DNA of 64,000 bases from Dactylosporangium fulvum. GTDB taxonomy: Bacteria; Actinomycetota; Actinomycetes; Mycobacteriales; Micromonosporaceae. The notes under the pieces were generated by a model that had not been told where the DNA came from, made no database searches, and was given only the letters and a program-made list of their open reading frames with translations. Shown here in pieces: positions 51,991-63,758 of this stretch (within the stretch, counting starts at the first letter, position 1; every line of letters begins with the position of its first letter). The stretch is from positions 1,760,501 to 1,824,500 of the forward strand of contig NZ_CP073720.1 in NCBI RefSeq assembly GCF_025137375.1, given 5' to 3'. The position numbers and the translations under genes are program-made.

Positions 51991-53409
51991 ATGTTGCGAG
52001 CACGAGCGACGTTCGAGGAACTTGCGGACGATGTCGAGTTCGACGCGGGTGATCTCGAGCTTGAGGAGCGCCACGCCCTCCGACGCGTCGCCGGCCTTTC
52101 CACGGAGCTCGCCGACGTCACCGAGGTCGAATACCGGCAGCTGCGCCTCGAGCGGGTGATCCTGGTCGGGGTGTGGACGGAGGGCTCCGCCACCGACGCC
52201 GAAAATTCCCTGACCGAGCTGGCCGCGCTGGCCGAGACCGCCGGATCGCAGGTTCTTGACGGGCTGATCCAGCGGCGCAGCCGGCCGGACTCTTCGACGT
52301 ACATCGGCCGGGGCAAGGTCGACGAGCTGCGCGCCGTCGTCCGGAGCACCGGCGCGGACACCGTCATCTGCGACGGCGAGCTGTCGCCGTCCCAGCTGCG
52401 CACCCTGGAGTCGCAGGTCAACGTGAAGGTCATCGACCGCACCGCGCTGATCCTCGACATCTTCGCCCAGCACGCCAAGAGCAAGGAGGGCAAGGCCCAG
52501 GTCGAGTTGGCCCAGCTGCAATACTTCCTGCCGCGACTGCGCGGTTGGGGCGAGGCGCTCAGCCGGCAGACCGGTGGTTCGGCCAGCGGCAACGGCGGCG
52601 TCGGCCTGCGCGGTCCCGGTGAGACCAAGCTGGAGACCGACCGGCGGCGCATCCGCCACCGCATTGCACGCCTCAAGCGGGAGATCGCCGCGATGGCGAC
52701 CATCCGCGACACCAAGCGGTCCACCCGCCGGCGCAACCGGGTGCCGAGCGTGGCCATCGCCGGCTACACCAACGCCGGCAAGTCCAGCCTGCTCAACCGG
52801 CTGACCGGCGCTGGAGTGCTGGTCGAGGACGCGCTGTTCGCCACCCTCGACACCACCACCCGGCGGGCACGCGCGGCGGACGGGCGGATCTACACGCTGT
52901 CGGACACCGTCGGGTTCGTCCGGCACCTGCCGCACCAGCTGGTCGAGGCGTTCCGGTCGACCCTCGAGGAGGTGGCCGAGGCCGATCTGGTGCTCCACGT
53001 GGTCGACGGCGCCCACCCGGACCCGGAAGAGCAGGTCCGGGCAGTACGTGAAGTGCTGGCCGAGGTCGGCGCCGACGCGGTGCTCGAGCTGCTCGTGGTC
53101 AACAAGGTCGACGCCGCCGACGAGGAGACCCAGCTGCGGCTCAAGCGCCTGTGGCCCGACGCCGTCTTCACGTCGGCCCGCACCGGTGTCGGCATCGACG
53201 ACGTCCGTGCGGCGGTCGAGGACCGGCTGCCGTGGCCGGCGATCGAGCTGACGGCCGTTGTGCCGTATGACCGCGGCGACCTGGTCGCCCGTGTCCACGC
53301 CATCGGCGAGGTGCTCGAAACCGCGCACCTGGCCGAGGGAACACGAATCCGCGCGCGGGTCACCGAGGCGCTTGCCGCCGAGCTCGCCCCGTTCGCCATG
53401 TCCGCATAG
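51991..53409 (+). CDS. hflX: Ribosome-associated GTPase HflX
   Basis: The 472-residue GTPase splits or rescues stalled ribosomes. The N-terminal HflX domain includes Y-I-G-R-G-K-V-D-E-L near 107-116 and D-R-T-A-L-I-L-D-I-F-A-Q-H-A. G1 G-Y-T-N-A-G-K-S-S is at about 258-266, G3 is D-T-V-G-F-V-R-H-L-P, and G4 is N-K-V-D. The Gly-rich linker G-G-V-G-L-R-G-P-G-E-T-K-L-E is characteristic. The ATG has TAGGAG 4 bp upstream. A hairpin follows the stop codon. Confidence 0.96.
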   Translation: MLRARATFEELADDVEFDAGDLELEERHALRRVAGLSTELADVTEVEYRQLRLERVILVGVWTEGSATDAENSLTELAALAETAGSQVLDGLIQRRSRPDSSTYIGRGKVDELRAVVRSTGADTVICDGELSPSQLRTLESQVNVKVIDRTALILDIFAQHAKSKEGKAQVELAQLQYFLPRLRGWGEALSRQTGGSASGNGGVGLRGPGETKLETDRRRIRHRIARLKREIAAMATIRDTKRSTRRRNRVPSVAIAGYTNAGKSSLLNRLTGAGVLVEDALFATLDTTTRRARAADGRIYTLSDTVGFVRHLPHQLVEAFRSTLEEVAEADLVLHVVDGAHPDPEEQVRAVREVLAEVGADAVLELLVVNKVDAADEETQLRLKRLWPDAVFTSARTGVGIDDVRAAVEDRLPWPAIELTAVVPYDRGDLVARVHAIGEVLETAHLAEGTRIRARVTEALAAELAPFAMSA

Positions 53410-53434
53410 GGATTCTGCAATTACAGGGAGTGAC

Positions 53435-53468
53435 AGCCGGGCCGGGCACACCCACAACCGGCCCGGCT
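53435..53468 (+). terminator. Hairpin terminator after hflX
   Basis: An 11-bp stem AGCCGGGCCGG (53435-53445) / CCGGCCCGGCT (53458-53468) with a 12-nt loop lies 25 bp after the hflX stop and ends 16 bp before the next start. Confidence 0.65.
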
Positions 53469-53484
53469 CTGCCAGACTTGTGCG

Positions 53485-55059
53485 ATGCGACGACGGGTGG
53501 GGCTCTGGACGGCCGCGGTTCTGAGTCTGCTGGCCGGGCTGGCATCTCCGGCGGCGGCAGCGCCGTCCCCGTCGAGCCAGCCGGCACCCGCCGCGTCCGG
53601 CTCCGGCCAGGCCGTCTGCACGCCGGACAGTCGCCAGGTGAACGAGATCTCCGGCCTCGTCGCCACCGCCACCGGCTACTACGCCGTGCAGGACAGCCAG
53701 TCCGGCGGCAACAAGGCAAAGATCTTCCAGCTCGACGGCGCGTGCAAGCTGGTCAACACGATCAACTACCCCACCATGGCGCGTGACCCTGAAGACCTGG
53801 CGATCGACAAGAACGGCACGCTCTGGATCGCCGACATCGGCGACAACGACGAGGCCAGCGGCGGCACCAAGGAGCCGCGCTCGACGGTCGCGGTGTGGAG
53901 CCTGCCGGCCGGCTCCAAGGAGCCGACGATCCACCGGCTCGCATATCCGGACGGTAAGAAGCACGACGCCGAGGCGATGCTCCTGGCCGCAGACGGCAGC
54001 CCGATCATCATCACCAAGGCGCCGCCCAGCGAGGTCTGGGTCCCCGAGGGGCCGCTGCAGCCGAAGACCCAGGAGGGTGTGAAGCTCAAGAAGGTCGGCA
54101 CCTTCACGGCCCAGGACACCAAGACACCCAACCCGCTCGGCCTGCTCGGCTGGAAGCTCGTCACCGGGGCGGCGTCGTCGCCCGACGGCTCGAAGGTCGT
54201 CATCCGGACGTATTCGGACGCATACGAGTTCGACGTCCCGGGTGGCGACGTGGTCAAGGCGATCACGACCGGCAAGCCGCGCATCACCCCGCTGCCGAAC
54301 GAGCCCCAGGGCGAGGCGATCACGTATTCGGCCGACGGCAAGACCTACATCACCGCCTCGGACGTCGACTCGTCGAAAAAGGCCCCCCTGCTGCGGTACA
54401 CGCCGACCAACATCAACCCGGGCAAGGGCGCCGGCGCCGACCTGCCCACACCGAAGGGCGGCGACCAGTCGTTCCTGCAGAGCCTGACGCTCCAGGACAT
54501 CACGTATGCGGTGGCGGCCATCGGCATCGTGGGCCTCATCCTCGTCGTGGCCGGCATCTTCGGCATCCGTCGCGCGCGCACGGCCCGCCGTGATGCGCCG
54601 CCCGCCGCCCCGGTCCGTGCTGCGGCCTCGGTCGGCGGCCCGGGTGGCGGTTTTGACGGCCGCCCGGGTGACGACCCGTTCGACGACGGTCCGCCCGGTG
54701 GTTCGGGTGGCCCGGGGGGCCTCGGCGGCCCGGGTGGCACGGTCTACGGCGGTGCCCGCCCGGCTGCTCCGGCGCCGGCCACCAACCGCGGCGGCACCGT
54801 CTACGGCGCTGCCCCGCCGAGTCCCGGTCCGGCCGGCTACGACCAGGACGGTCGGGACGGGGGCGGCCAGGTGTACGGCCGGGGCGGCTACGGCTCGGCC
54901 GGCCACGGCCAGCAACCTCCGGCCCCTCGCGGCTTCGGCCAGCAGGACGGCTTCCCTCCGCCACCGCCCCCGTCGGGCCAGACCGGCGGCGTGTATGGCC
55001 GAAGCCAACCCCCCGGCGACTACGACGGCTACGACCGCGGCTACGCCCCACACCACTGA
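53485..55059 (+). CDS. Exported propeller-like membrane protein with Gly/Pro-rich cytoplasmic tail
   Basis: The 524-residue protein has a signal peptide (residues 1-26, ending A-A-A-A) and an extracellular domain of ~300 residues with repeating strand patterns (L-W-I-A-D-I-G-D-N near 113-121, K-H-D-A-E-A-M-L near 155, E-G-I/A-I-T-Y-S-A-D-G later) like esterase-like or SMP-type beta-propellers. One membrane helix lies near 337-357, followed by a ~165-residue Gly/Pro/Tyr-rich tail. The D-I-G-D-N and D-A-E-A acidic clusters could bind calcium. The position between hflX and lexA corresponds to mycobacterial Rv2721c, also a membrane protein with a Gly/Ala-rich region; function is unknown there too. 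Confidence 0.82.
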   Translation: MRRRVGLWTAAVLSLLAGLASPAAAAPSPSSQPAPAASGSGQAVCTPDSRQVNEISGLVATATGYYAVQDSQSGGNKAKIFQLDGACKLVNTINYPTMARDPEDLAIDKNGTLWIADIGDNDEASGGTKEPRSTVAVWSLPAGSKEPTIHRLAYPDGKKHDAEAMLLAADGSPIIITKAPPSEVWVPEGPLQPKTQEGVKLKKVGTFTAQDTKTPNPLGLLGWKLVTGAASSPDGSKVVIRTYSDAYEFDVPGGDVVKAITTGKPRITPLPNEPQGEAITYSADGKTYITASDVDSSKKAPLLRYTPTNINPGKGAGADLPTPKGGDQSFLQSLTLQDITYAVAAIGIVGLILVVAGIFGIRRARTARRDAPPAAPVRAAASVGGPGGGFDGRPGDDPFDDGPPGGSGGPGGLGGPGGTVYGGARPAAPAPATNRGGTVYGAAPPSPGPAGYDQDGRDGGGQVYGRGGYGSAGHGQQPPAPRGFGQQDGFPPPPPPSGQTGGVYGRSQPPGDYDGYDRGYAPHH

Positions 55060-55170
55060 CGCTCGCCCCGACGGCGGCCCAGCCGATGGGGTCGGCCCCC
55101 GCCCGCGCTGCCCTCGCCCGCCCGGGCGGGTCGCTGTGCCGACCGCGCTGGATGGCTGCGTCGGCTGAGG

Positions 55171-55235
55171 ACCGCGGCGGTTAGGAGCGCAACCATGCAC
55201 CGCGGCGGTTAGGAGCGCAACCATGCACCGCGGCG
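55171..55235. repeat. 28-bp tandem duplication
   Basis: ACCGCGGCGGTTAGGAGCGC plus AACCATGC occurs at 55171-55198 and 55199-55226, with a third partial copy (ACCGCGGCG) to 55235. It is in the intergenic region between convergent genes. Each copy contains AGGAG eleven bases before an ATG but opens no frame of note. Confidence 0.85.
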
Positions 55236-55277
55236 CTGGTCCCGTCCTCGCGGCGGCCGGCGGGTCCTGGCGTTCGC

Positions 55278-55310
55278 ACGGTGAGGCTCCTGGCTGGGGA
55301 GCCTCACCGT
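55278..55310. terminator. Bidirectional terminator between the propeller-like protein gene and lexA
   Basis: A perfect 13-bp stem, ACGGTGAGGCTCC (55278-55290) with GGAGCCTCACCGT (55298-55310), and a 7-nt loop lies between convergent genes. Confidence 0.8.
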
Positions 55311-55342
55311 CTCGATGAGCGATGGTCGGAGGCGGCCGGCCG

Positions 55343-56131
55343 TCAGATGCGGCGGACCACCGTCACGACCCGGCCCAGGATGGTCGCGTTGTCGCCCGGG
55401 ATGGGGTCGAAGGCGGCGTTCTGCGGCATGAGCCAGACGTGGCCGTCGCGGTTGCGGTAGGTCTTGACGGTCGCTTCGCCCTCGAGCATGGCGGCCACGA
55501 TGTCGCCGTTGTTGGCGTTGGGCTGCTGGCGGACGACGACCCAGTCGCCGTCGCAGATCGCGGCGTCGAGCATCGAGTCGCCCTTGACCTGCAGCATGAA
55601 GAGCGTGCCCTCGCCGACCAGCTCGCGGGGGAGCGGGAACACGTCCTCCACCGCCTGCTCGGCCAGGATCGGGCCACCGGCGGCGATGCGGCCGAGCACC
55701 GGGACGTAGGCCGGCGACGGACGGGCCGCACGGGCCGCCTCCTCGTCGACGGACACCAGCTCGCTGGGCGGGCGGACGTCGACGGCGCGCGGGCGGTTGG
55801 GGTCGCGGCGGAGGTAGCCCTTCCGCTCGAGCTCCTTCAGCTGGTAGGCGACGCTCGACGGGGAGACCAGGCCGACCGCCTCGCCGATCTCGCGGACGCT
55901 CGGCGGATAACCGTTGCGCTCGACGGCGCTGCGGATGAACTCGAGGATCCGGCGCTGCCGGACGGTCAGATCGGCGGCGAACAGGTCGGGGAACGCGCTG
56001 ACCACCGCGGTCACCGCGCGCATCTCCGGCTCGCCTCCGCGCCGGCGGGTGCCACGGCGGGTGCCACGGCCAATCGCGGTGACCTCGGCCGGCTCGCTCA
56101 CGGGTGCGTCGGTGCGGTCGTCGGCTGACAC
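55343..56131 (-). CDS. lexA: SOS repressor LexA
   Basis: The 262-residue repressor has a winged HTH (residues ~53-118, [11 protein letters not shown]) and a self-cleaving peptidase domain: cleavage site Ala151-Gly152, nucleophile Ser186 in G-D-S-M, and Lys223 in T-V-K-T. The ~50-residue Arg/Glu-rich N-terminal extension is longer than the classical ~200-residue form. The GTG at 56131 has GGGAGGA 6 bp upstream. Two abutting SOS boxes lie in the divergent interval 258 bp upstream, next to the LysM gene, so lexA either has a long leader or another start point. Confidence 0.96.
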   Translation of the reverse strand: MSADDRTDAPVSEPAEVTAIGRGTRRGTRRRGGEPEMRAVTAVVSAFPDLFAADLTVRQRRILEFIRSAVERNGYPPSVREIGEAVGLVSPSSVAYQLKELERKGYLRRDPNRPRAVDVRPPSELVSVDEEAARAARPSPAYVPVLGRIAAGGPILAEQAVEDVFPLPRELVGEGTLFMLQVKGDSMLDAAICDGDWVVVRQQPNANNGDIVAAMLEGEATVKTYRNRDGHVWLMPQNAAFDPIPGDNATILGRVVTVVRRI

Positions 56132-56388
56132 GTCGTCCTCCCTCTGTCGACACGCGCAGCCGCTGCGCGTGCGGACGGACCGTGGGGTGGCCCGTCGACC
56201 TGCCCGCCCGGCTGGGCGGCCCAGGCTGTCATGTCTCGCTCTGCCACGATCGTCAACACCCACAACGCCTTGATCGTGTGTGGATCACCGTATCGCCGAA
56301 GTGTGCCAGTTTCAAACATCTGTACTACGTGGCGCGCTGTTTTTCGGCGAGTCTGCTCGACACGCGTCTTCTCGCTCTGATAGGACGA

Positions 56389-56420
56389 TCGTACGTCCGT
56401 TCGATAGAACGGCTGTACGA
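56389..56420. promoter_or_regulatory. Two adjacent LexA boxes controlling the LysM gene and possibly lexA
   Basis: TCGTACGTCCGTTCGA (56389-56404) and TAGAACGGCTGTACGA (56405-56420) each fit the actinobacterial SOS pattern (CGAAC, 4 bp, GTTCG) with one or two mismatches in the arms. They abut with no spacing and end 15 bp before the LysM start. Confidence 0.75.
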
Positions 56421-56435
56421 ATACGAGGGGGAGCC

Positions 56436-56723
56436 GTGCCGATTCGCCTGACCCGGCGGGGCCGCATCGTGGTGTTCTGTTTCCTGCTCGCCGTCGCAGG
56501 GGGTCTGCTGGTGCTGGTGTCCGCGCCCGGCCGAGCCGCCGACCCGCCCGGCCCCGCCCCGACCGTGATCGTGCAGCCGGGCGACACGTTGTGGGAAATC
56601 GCAAGACGTCACGCAGGGTCGCGTGGTCGTGACGCTACGGTCGAGGACATTCGTCGTCTCAACAACTTGGACGGTTACGGGATCGACGCCGGGCAGCGGT
56701 TGATCTTGCCACGCACCCGCTGA
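56436..56723 (+). CDS. SOS-linked LysM membrane protein (putative cell-division suppressor)
   Basis: The 95-residue protein starts at GTG with GAGGGGGAG upstream. A basic N-terminus and membrane helix (residues 10-29) are followed by a Pro-rich spacer and one LysM domain (44-92; I-V-Q-P-G-D-T-L-W-E-I-A-R), placed outside the membrane to bind peptidoglycan. It is divergent from lexA, exactly as mycobacterial Rv2719c (ChiZ) and comparable to Bacillus YneA, both SOS-induced division suppressors. The paired LexA boxes just upstream support that role. The length is shorter than ChiZ, with no extra domain. Confidence 0.85.
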   Translation: MPIRLTRRGRIVVFCFLLAVAGGLLVLVSAPGRAADPPGPAPTVIVQPGDTLWEIARRHAGSRGRDATVEDIRRLNNLDGYGIDAGQRLILPRTR

Positions 56724-56831
56724 GCAGGGCGAATCTTGATCGAGGGTCGTCCAACCTGTTGAGACGCGCGACACAAACGTGTCGGGATCCGCGTTTGACT
56801 TGCGTCGGCGTAGGCGTCGGCATAGCGTCTA

Positions 56832-56847
56832 CCCCTAGATGTAGTAG
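56832..56847 (+). promoter_or_regulatory. Probable NrdR box
   Basis: CCCCTAGATGTAGTAG matches about 10 of 16 positions of the NrdR palindrome (ACACTATATATAGTGT), with the central TAxAT and right TAGT. It lies about 155 bp upstream of nrdR, consistent with autoregulation of nrdRJ. Confidence 0.5.
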
Positions 56848-56862
56848 TTACAGGGCTGTAAG

Positions 56863-56883
56863 TCGTCCACAGGTTGTGGATTC
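56863..56883. promoter_or_regulatory. Convergent DnaA-box-like pair upstream of nrdR
   Basis: TCGTCCACA (56863-56871) and its inverted partner TGTGGATTC (56875-56883) each match 7-8 of 9 positions of the actinobacterial DnaA box TTGTCCACA. Together they form the palindrome TCCACAGGTTGTGGA. DnaA control of ribonucleotide reductase genes is known in other bacteria. Confidence 0.4.
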
Positions 56884-57000
56884 GGCAATCACCCTTAATG
56901 AACGTAATTTTCCGGCGGAGTCCGCACCAAGGGCGACCGCTGGATGTCCGTGTGCGTTTTATACGGACATATCCGGCGTAGACTGAGAGAAGGTCCATCA

Positions 57001-57576
57001 ATGCGGTGCCCGTACTGCCGGCACGCCGACTCGCGGGTGGTCGACTCCCGTGAGGCAGAGGATGGCCAGATCATCCGGCGGCGCCGGTCCTGCCCGGAAT
57101 GCGGCCGGCGGTTCACGACGGTCGAGGAGGCCGTGCTCGCGGTGGTCAAGCGCAGCGGGGTGACCGAGCCGTTCAGTCGCTCGAAGATCATCGCCGGAGT
57201 GCGGAAGGCCTGCCAGGGACGGCCGGTCGACGAGGACGCGATCGCATTGCTCGCGCAGAAGGTCGAGGAGACGGTGCGCGCCAGGGGCGCCGCCGAGCTG
57301 CCCAGCCACGAGGTCGGCCTGGCCATCCTCGCGCCGCTGCGGGAGCTCGACGAGGTCGCCTACCTGCGGTTCGCGAGCGTGTACCGGTCGTTCGACTCGC
57401 TGAGCGACTTCGAGCGGGAGATCGCCGCGCTGCGGGCCGGGCAGAAGCAACAGCCGCCGACACAGCACCAGCAACCGCCGGCGCAGGCGAAGGAACAGCG
57501 GGGGGAGGCCGGGGAACCGGCCGACAACGCGCTGACGGCGACCGGAGGCGTGCACACCGCGCGCCCGGTCGCCTGA
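57001..57576 (+). CDS. nrdR: Ribonucleotide reductase repressor NrdR
   Basis: The 191-residue regulator has an N-terminal zinc ribbon (Cys3, Cys6, Cys31, Cys34; M-R-C-P-Y-C and C-P-E-C) and an ATP-cone (~46-136) that senses ATP/dATP. The C-terminal ~40 residues are a Gln/Pro-rich extension beyond the ~150-residue norm. It precedes nrdJ by 50 bp, the standard actinobacterial arrangement. Confidence 0.96.
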   Translation: MRCPYCRHADSRVVDSREAEDGQIIRRRRSCPECGRRFTTVEEAVLAVVKRSGVTEPFSRSKIIAGVRKACQGRPVDEDAIALLAQKVEETVRARGAAELPSHEVGLAILAPLRELDEVAYLRFASVYRSFDSLSDFEREIAALRAGQKQQPPTQHQQPPAQAKEQRGEAGEPADNALTATGGVHTARPVA

Positions 57577-57626
57577 CGCGGAAACCACAACTTCAAACCA
57601 GGATCATTGACCAGAGGGGGCCGCGG

Positions 57627-60467
<2,841 letters not shown>

Positions 60468-60481
60468 CCGCCCGAACGACG

Positions 60482-60513
60482 ACCGCCCGGCTCCCCCGAG
60501 GGAGCCGGGCGGT
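60482..60513. terminator. Terminator after nrdJ
   Basis: A perfect 14-bp GC-rich stem (60482-60495 with 60500-60513, starting ACCGCCCGGCTCCC) has a 4-nt loop. It lies 15 bp after the nrdJ stop and also serves the convergent membrane protein gene. Confidence 0.85.
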
Positions 60514-60537
60514 CTGCCGTTGGCGGGCCCGGCCGAG

Positions 60538-62430
60538 TCAGAGGCGCACGACCTCGATGTCGAGCTCCGGGTGACGGGCGCGCACCGCCAGGGCTCGGCG
60601 CTCCGCGGTCTCCGACAACGCCACCAGCCGCATGCTGCCCGGGATCCGCGCCACGACCGCGTCCAGGCGCTTCGGCGACGACACCGGCTCGTGTTCGTAC
60701 GTCGCCGCCGCCATCGTGCCCGACGTGCGCTGCAGCGTCTGGAGGAACAGGGTCATGCGGTACGACTCGTAACCCTCGTCGTCGCCGACGATCACCGTCG
60801 GGACGGCCGGCTCGTCGGTGAAGCGGGCATGAGCCTCCAGCACCACCCGCGCCGGCGCCCAGTTTCGCGTCAACTGGTACGGGTTGTCGCCGGGCCCGGC
60901 CGTGAAGCCGCCCATGACGAGCATGAACACCAGCACCGCCGCCGACCAGCGGGGAACGGCCGAACGACCGGGTTCGGGGGGCGGCAGGTGCAGCAGCACC
61001 GCGCCGACGCCCACGATCAGCAGCGCGAACAGCAGGAACAGCGCCTTGCTGGCGTAATAGCCGCTGCCGCCGCTCGCGAACCACTGCGCCGCGGCCAGGA
61101 CACCGGCGAAGCCGGCGACGGGCACGGACACCACGGCGTAGCCGCGCCAGACGCGGCTGCGACGGGCCCGCCGCGTCAACAGTGACACGCCCACCGCGAC
61201 GCCCAGCACGACCATGACCGTGCGGTCGAAGCCCACCGAGCCGGCCGTGAACAGCACGCCCGCCTGCCCGGCGAGGAACACCCCCGTCGCCATCGGCACG
61301 ACCGAGACGACGGCCAGGGTGGCGGCCACGCCGGCGAAGGCGCGGTGCTTGAGGACCCGGTGCCGGTCGCGCCACAGCCAGACGAGGACGGCGAGCCCGA
61401 CCGGCGGCAGGTACAGGTAGTAGGTGAAGCCGACCGCGCCGAGCAGCAACCCGACGAGGACCAGCTGCTGACGCGCCCCGGCGAGCGGCCGGACCAGCAG
61501 CGCGAGCAGCAGCACCGCCGCGGCCAGGCCGGCGACCTGGCTCGGGTAGCCCATCCGCACCATGTCCAGGAGCGGGCCGAAGCCGCACAACCCGGCCACG
61601 AACGCGGCGACCGGCAACTGCCGGGAGGGGGTCAGGGCGGCCGCGCCGATCCATTGGGCGGCCCAGATCAGTGCGAGGGTCAGCAGCAGGTATCCGCCGA
61701 GGACGTAGGCCAGGTAGTGCGTCAGCATGCTCGTACCGCTACCGAAATCGCCCGACGACGAGCGCATGAAGCCGTCGAGCAGCCCGGCCAGGAGGTGCGA
61801 CCCCTGCGGGTAGCTGACCATGCCGCGGTATACGAGCCGCTCCGCCGCCTCCGGCTGCTCGAACAGGTAGCCGCCGGTCCGGCGGATCGCGTCGAACACC
61901 GCGGTGTGCCGGGCCAGGTCCTCGCCGTCGAGCATGCGCGCGAGCCGGCCGACCGGACCGTCCCGCAGCACCGGGCGGATCAGCACCACGGCCACCCCGC
62001 CGACCGCGGCGGCCGCGATCACGTCGCCGATGCGGGGCCGGGGCAGTGCCGGTCGGCGCCCGGTGCCGGCCGCCGCGACGATCAGGACGGTGAACGCGGT
62101 CCCGGCGACGGCGACGGGGTGCAGGCCCCAGGGCCAGACGGCGAAGACGAGTCCGGCGACGCAGGTGAGGCCGAACAGCAGCCCGATCGCCAGCATCAGC
62201 CGGTCGAGCAGCGTCCGGCCGCCGCGGAGCACGGCGGCGACGGCGACCACCAGCAGCGGCGGGAGGATCGCGGCGACACCGGCGGCGTACGCCGCGACGA
62301 CCACCAGCCATGCGGCCGTCACCAGTCCGGCCGTGCGTAGTTGAACCCTGTTGCCCGGACCTGCTGTGACCTGGACGTCCCGGGGCTCGCCGGGCGTGGC
62401 GTCCGGCTCAGGTGGCGCTACCACTGACAC
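60538..62430 (-). CDS. Polytopic membrane protein, GT-C glycosyltransferase-like
   Basis: The 630-residue protein has about 14 hydrophobic helices in residues 30-490 and a soluble C-terminal domain (~520-630). A long loop after the early helices has D-G-E-D-L-A-R-H near 170-180 and Y-P-Q-G-S-H-L-L near 225-232, arranged like the acidic and substrate loops of lipid-linked GT-C glycosyltransferases, but no family is certain. It may transfer sugars at the outer face of the membrane. It diverges from an acyltransferase gene across 81 bp, which supports a shared role in surface glycan or lipid modification. Confidence 0.7.
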   Translation of the reverse strand: MSVVAPPEPDATPGEPRDVQVTAGPGNRVQLRTAGLVTAAWLVVVAAYAAGVAAILPPLLVVAVAAVLRGGRTLLDRLMLAIGLLFGLTCVAGLVFAVWPWGLHPVAVAGTAFTVLIVAAAGTGRRPALPRPRIGDVIAAAAVGGVAVVLIRPVLRDGPVGRLARMLDGEDLARHTAVFDAIRRTGGYLFEQPEAAERLVYRGMVSYPQGSHLLAGLLDGFMRSSSGDFGSGTSMLTHYLAYVLGGYLLLTLALIWAAQWIGAAALTPSRQLPVAAFVAGLCGFGPLLDMVRMGYPSQVAGLAAAVLLLALLVRPLAGARQQLVLVGLLLGAVGFTYYLYLPPVGLAVLVWLWRDRHRVLKHRAFAGVAATLAVVSVVPMATGVFLAGQAGVLFTAGSVGFDRTVMVVLGVAVGVSLLTRRARRSRVWRGYAVVSVPVAGFAGVLAAAQWFASGGSGYYASKALFLLFALLIVGVGAVLLHLPPPEPGRSAVPRWSAAVLVFMLVMGGFTAGPGDNPYQLTRNWAPARVVLEAHARFTDEPAVPTVIVGDDEGYESYRMTLFLQTLQRTSGTMAAATYEHEPVSSPKRLDAVVARIPGSMRLVALSETAERRALAVRARHPELDIEVVRL

Positions 62431-62511
62431 AATCCGTTAACGAACAAGTCGGGCATTCGGTGTCTACCGCTTTTATCCGCAAATCTCGGTGCGGGCTGGG
62501 TCGTTGAGCGG

Positions 62512-63753
62512 GTGGAGACACCCGACCGGATTGGACCTGGCGTGCGGATCATCGCTTTCTGGTCGCAGCTGCCGACGCTGCGTTCGCGGTACTCGCCGAA
62601 GGCGAACAGCCTCGGTTTCCTGCGTCTGGGCCTGGCCTTCGCCGTCCTGGTCGCGCACGCCTGGCCGCTCGGCTTCGGCGCGGGCAACCCGGGCCTGCGG
62701 CAGACCCACGGTCAGACCGACCTCGGCACCCTGGCCGTGAACGGGTTCTTCGTCCTGTCGGGCTTCCTGGTGACCGCGAGCGCCCAGCGCCTCGGCGCGG
62801 CGCGTTTCGCCTGGCACCGGTTCCTGCGGATCTTCCCCGGGCTGTGGGTGTGCCTGCTTGTCATCGCGTTTGTCGTGGCGCCGCTGATCAGCGTGATCAC
62901 GCGCGGCTCGCTGCGGTCGCTGTTCGGCCACCCGGCGGGCCCGATGCAGTACGCGTGGGGCAACTGGTTCGGCAACCCGCGCCAGTGGGGGATCGGCGAC
63001 CTGCTGACGGAGACGCCATACGGGCGCCTCGCCCACGGCAGTGTCTTCAACGGTTCACTGTGGAGCCTGGTGTACGAGCTGAGCTGCTACGCCGGCCTGA
63101 TCGCGCTGATCGCCGCCGGGGTGCTCCGCCGCTCACCCGGCCTGGTCCTGGTGCTCGCCGCCGGCGCGTACGCGGTCATCGTCACCGACTTCGTCCTGGC
63201 GCTGCCGTCGTCGGGCCTGGCGACACATCCGCTGCAGCGGGGCATCCTGGGCCCGATCCCGCTGGTCGGCTACCTGAACCTGCAGACGGTGATCTACCTG
63301 GGCTTCCTCTTCCTGCTCGGCGCGGTGTTCCAGCTGTACCAGCACCGCGTCCCGATCCACCCCGCGCCGGCCCTGGCCGCCGCCGTGGTCCTGGCGTCGT
63401 CGATGTTCGTGGGCGGCTTCTACGTGTTCGGTTACCCGGCCTACGCATACCTGCTGATCTGGGCCGCCTGCGCCCTCCCGCCGTTCCTGCACCGGGTGGG
63501 CCGGGAGCGCGACTACTCGTACGGCATCTACATCTACGCGTTTCCGGTGCAACAGTCGGTGGCCCTGTTCGGCGGCGCACGGTGGGGCCTGGTGCCGTAC
63601 ATCGTGTTGTCGGCCGCCGGTGCGCTGGCGCTCGCCGCGCTGTCCTGGCACGTCGTGGAGAAGCCGGCGCTGTCGCTGAAGCACTGGTCCCTGCGCCGCG
63701 AGGTCCGCCGGCCCGCCGAGTCCCCGGTCCTGGTGGGCGCCGGCCGCCCCTGA
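62512..63753 (+). CDS. Acyltransferase-3 family membrane protein (OafA/WecH-like)
   Basis: The 413-residue protein has about ten membrane helices. The family start F-L-R-L-G-L-A-F-A-V-L-V-A-H carries the catalytic His49, followed by N-G-F-F-V-L-S-G-F-L-V-T and R-F-L-R-I-F-P-G-L-W, the expected signatures. These proteins O-acetylate or acylate sugars and surface polymers across the membrane. The GTG at 62512 is assumed; a GTG at 62542 is also in frame and would leave the catalytic helix intact. Confidence 0.9.
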   Translation: METPDRIGPGVRIIAFWSQLPTLRSRYSPKANSLGFLRLGLAFAVLVAHAWPLGFGAGNPGLRQTHGQTDLGTLAVNGFFVLSGFLVTASAQRLGAARFAWHRFLRIFPGLWVCLLVIAFVVAPLISVITRGSLRSLFGHPAGPMQYAWGNWFGNPRQWGIGDLLTETPYGRLAHGSVFNGSLWSLVYELSCYAGLIALIAAGVLRRSPGLVLVLAAGAYAVIVTDFVLALPSSGLATHPLQRGILGPIPLVGYLNLQTVIYLGFLFLLGAVFQLYQHRVPIHPAPALAAAVVLASSMFVGGFYVFGYPAYAYLLIWAACALPPFLHRVGRERDYSYGIYIYAFPVQQSVALFGGARWGLVPYIVLSAAGALALAALSWHVVEKPALSLKHWSLRREVRRPAESPVLVGAGRP

Positions 63754-63758
63754 CTCGG

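Noticed and set aside
51952..55224. A 1,090-codon frame on the minus strand opposite hflX and the propeller-like gene
   Set aside because: Shadow frame; the sense genes have GTPase motifs and a signal peptide, respectively.
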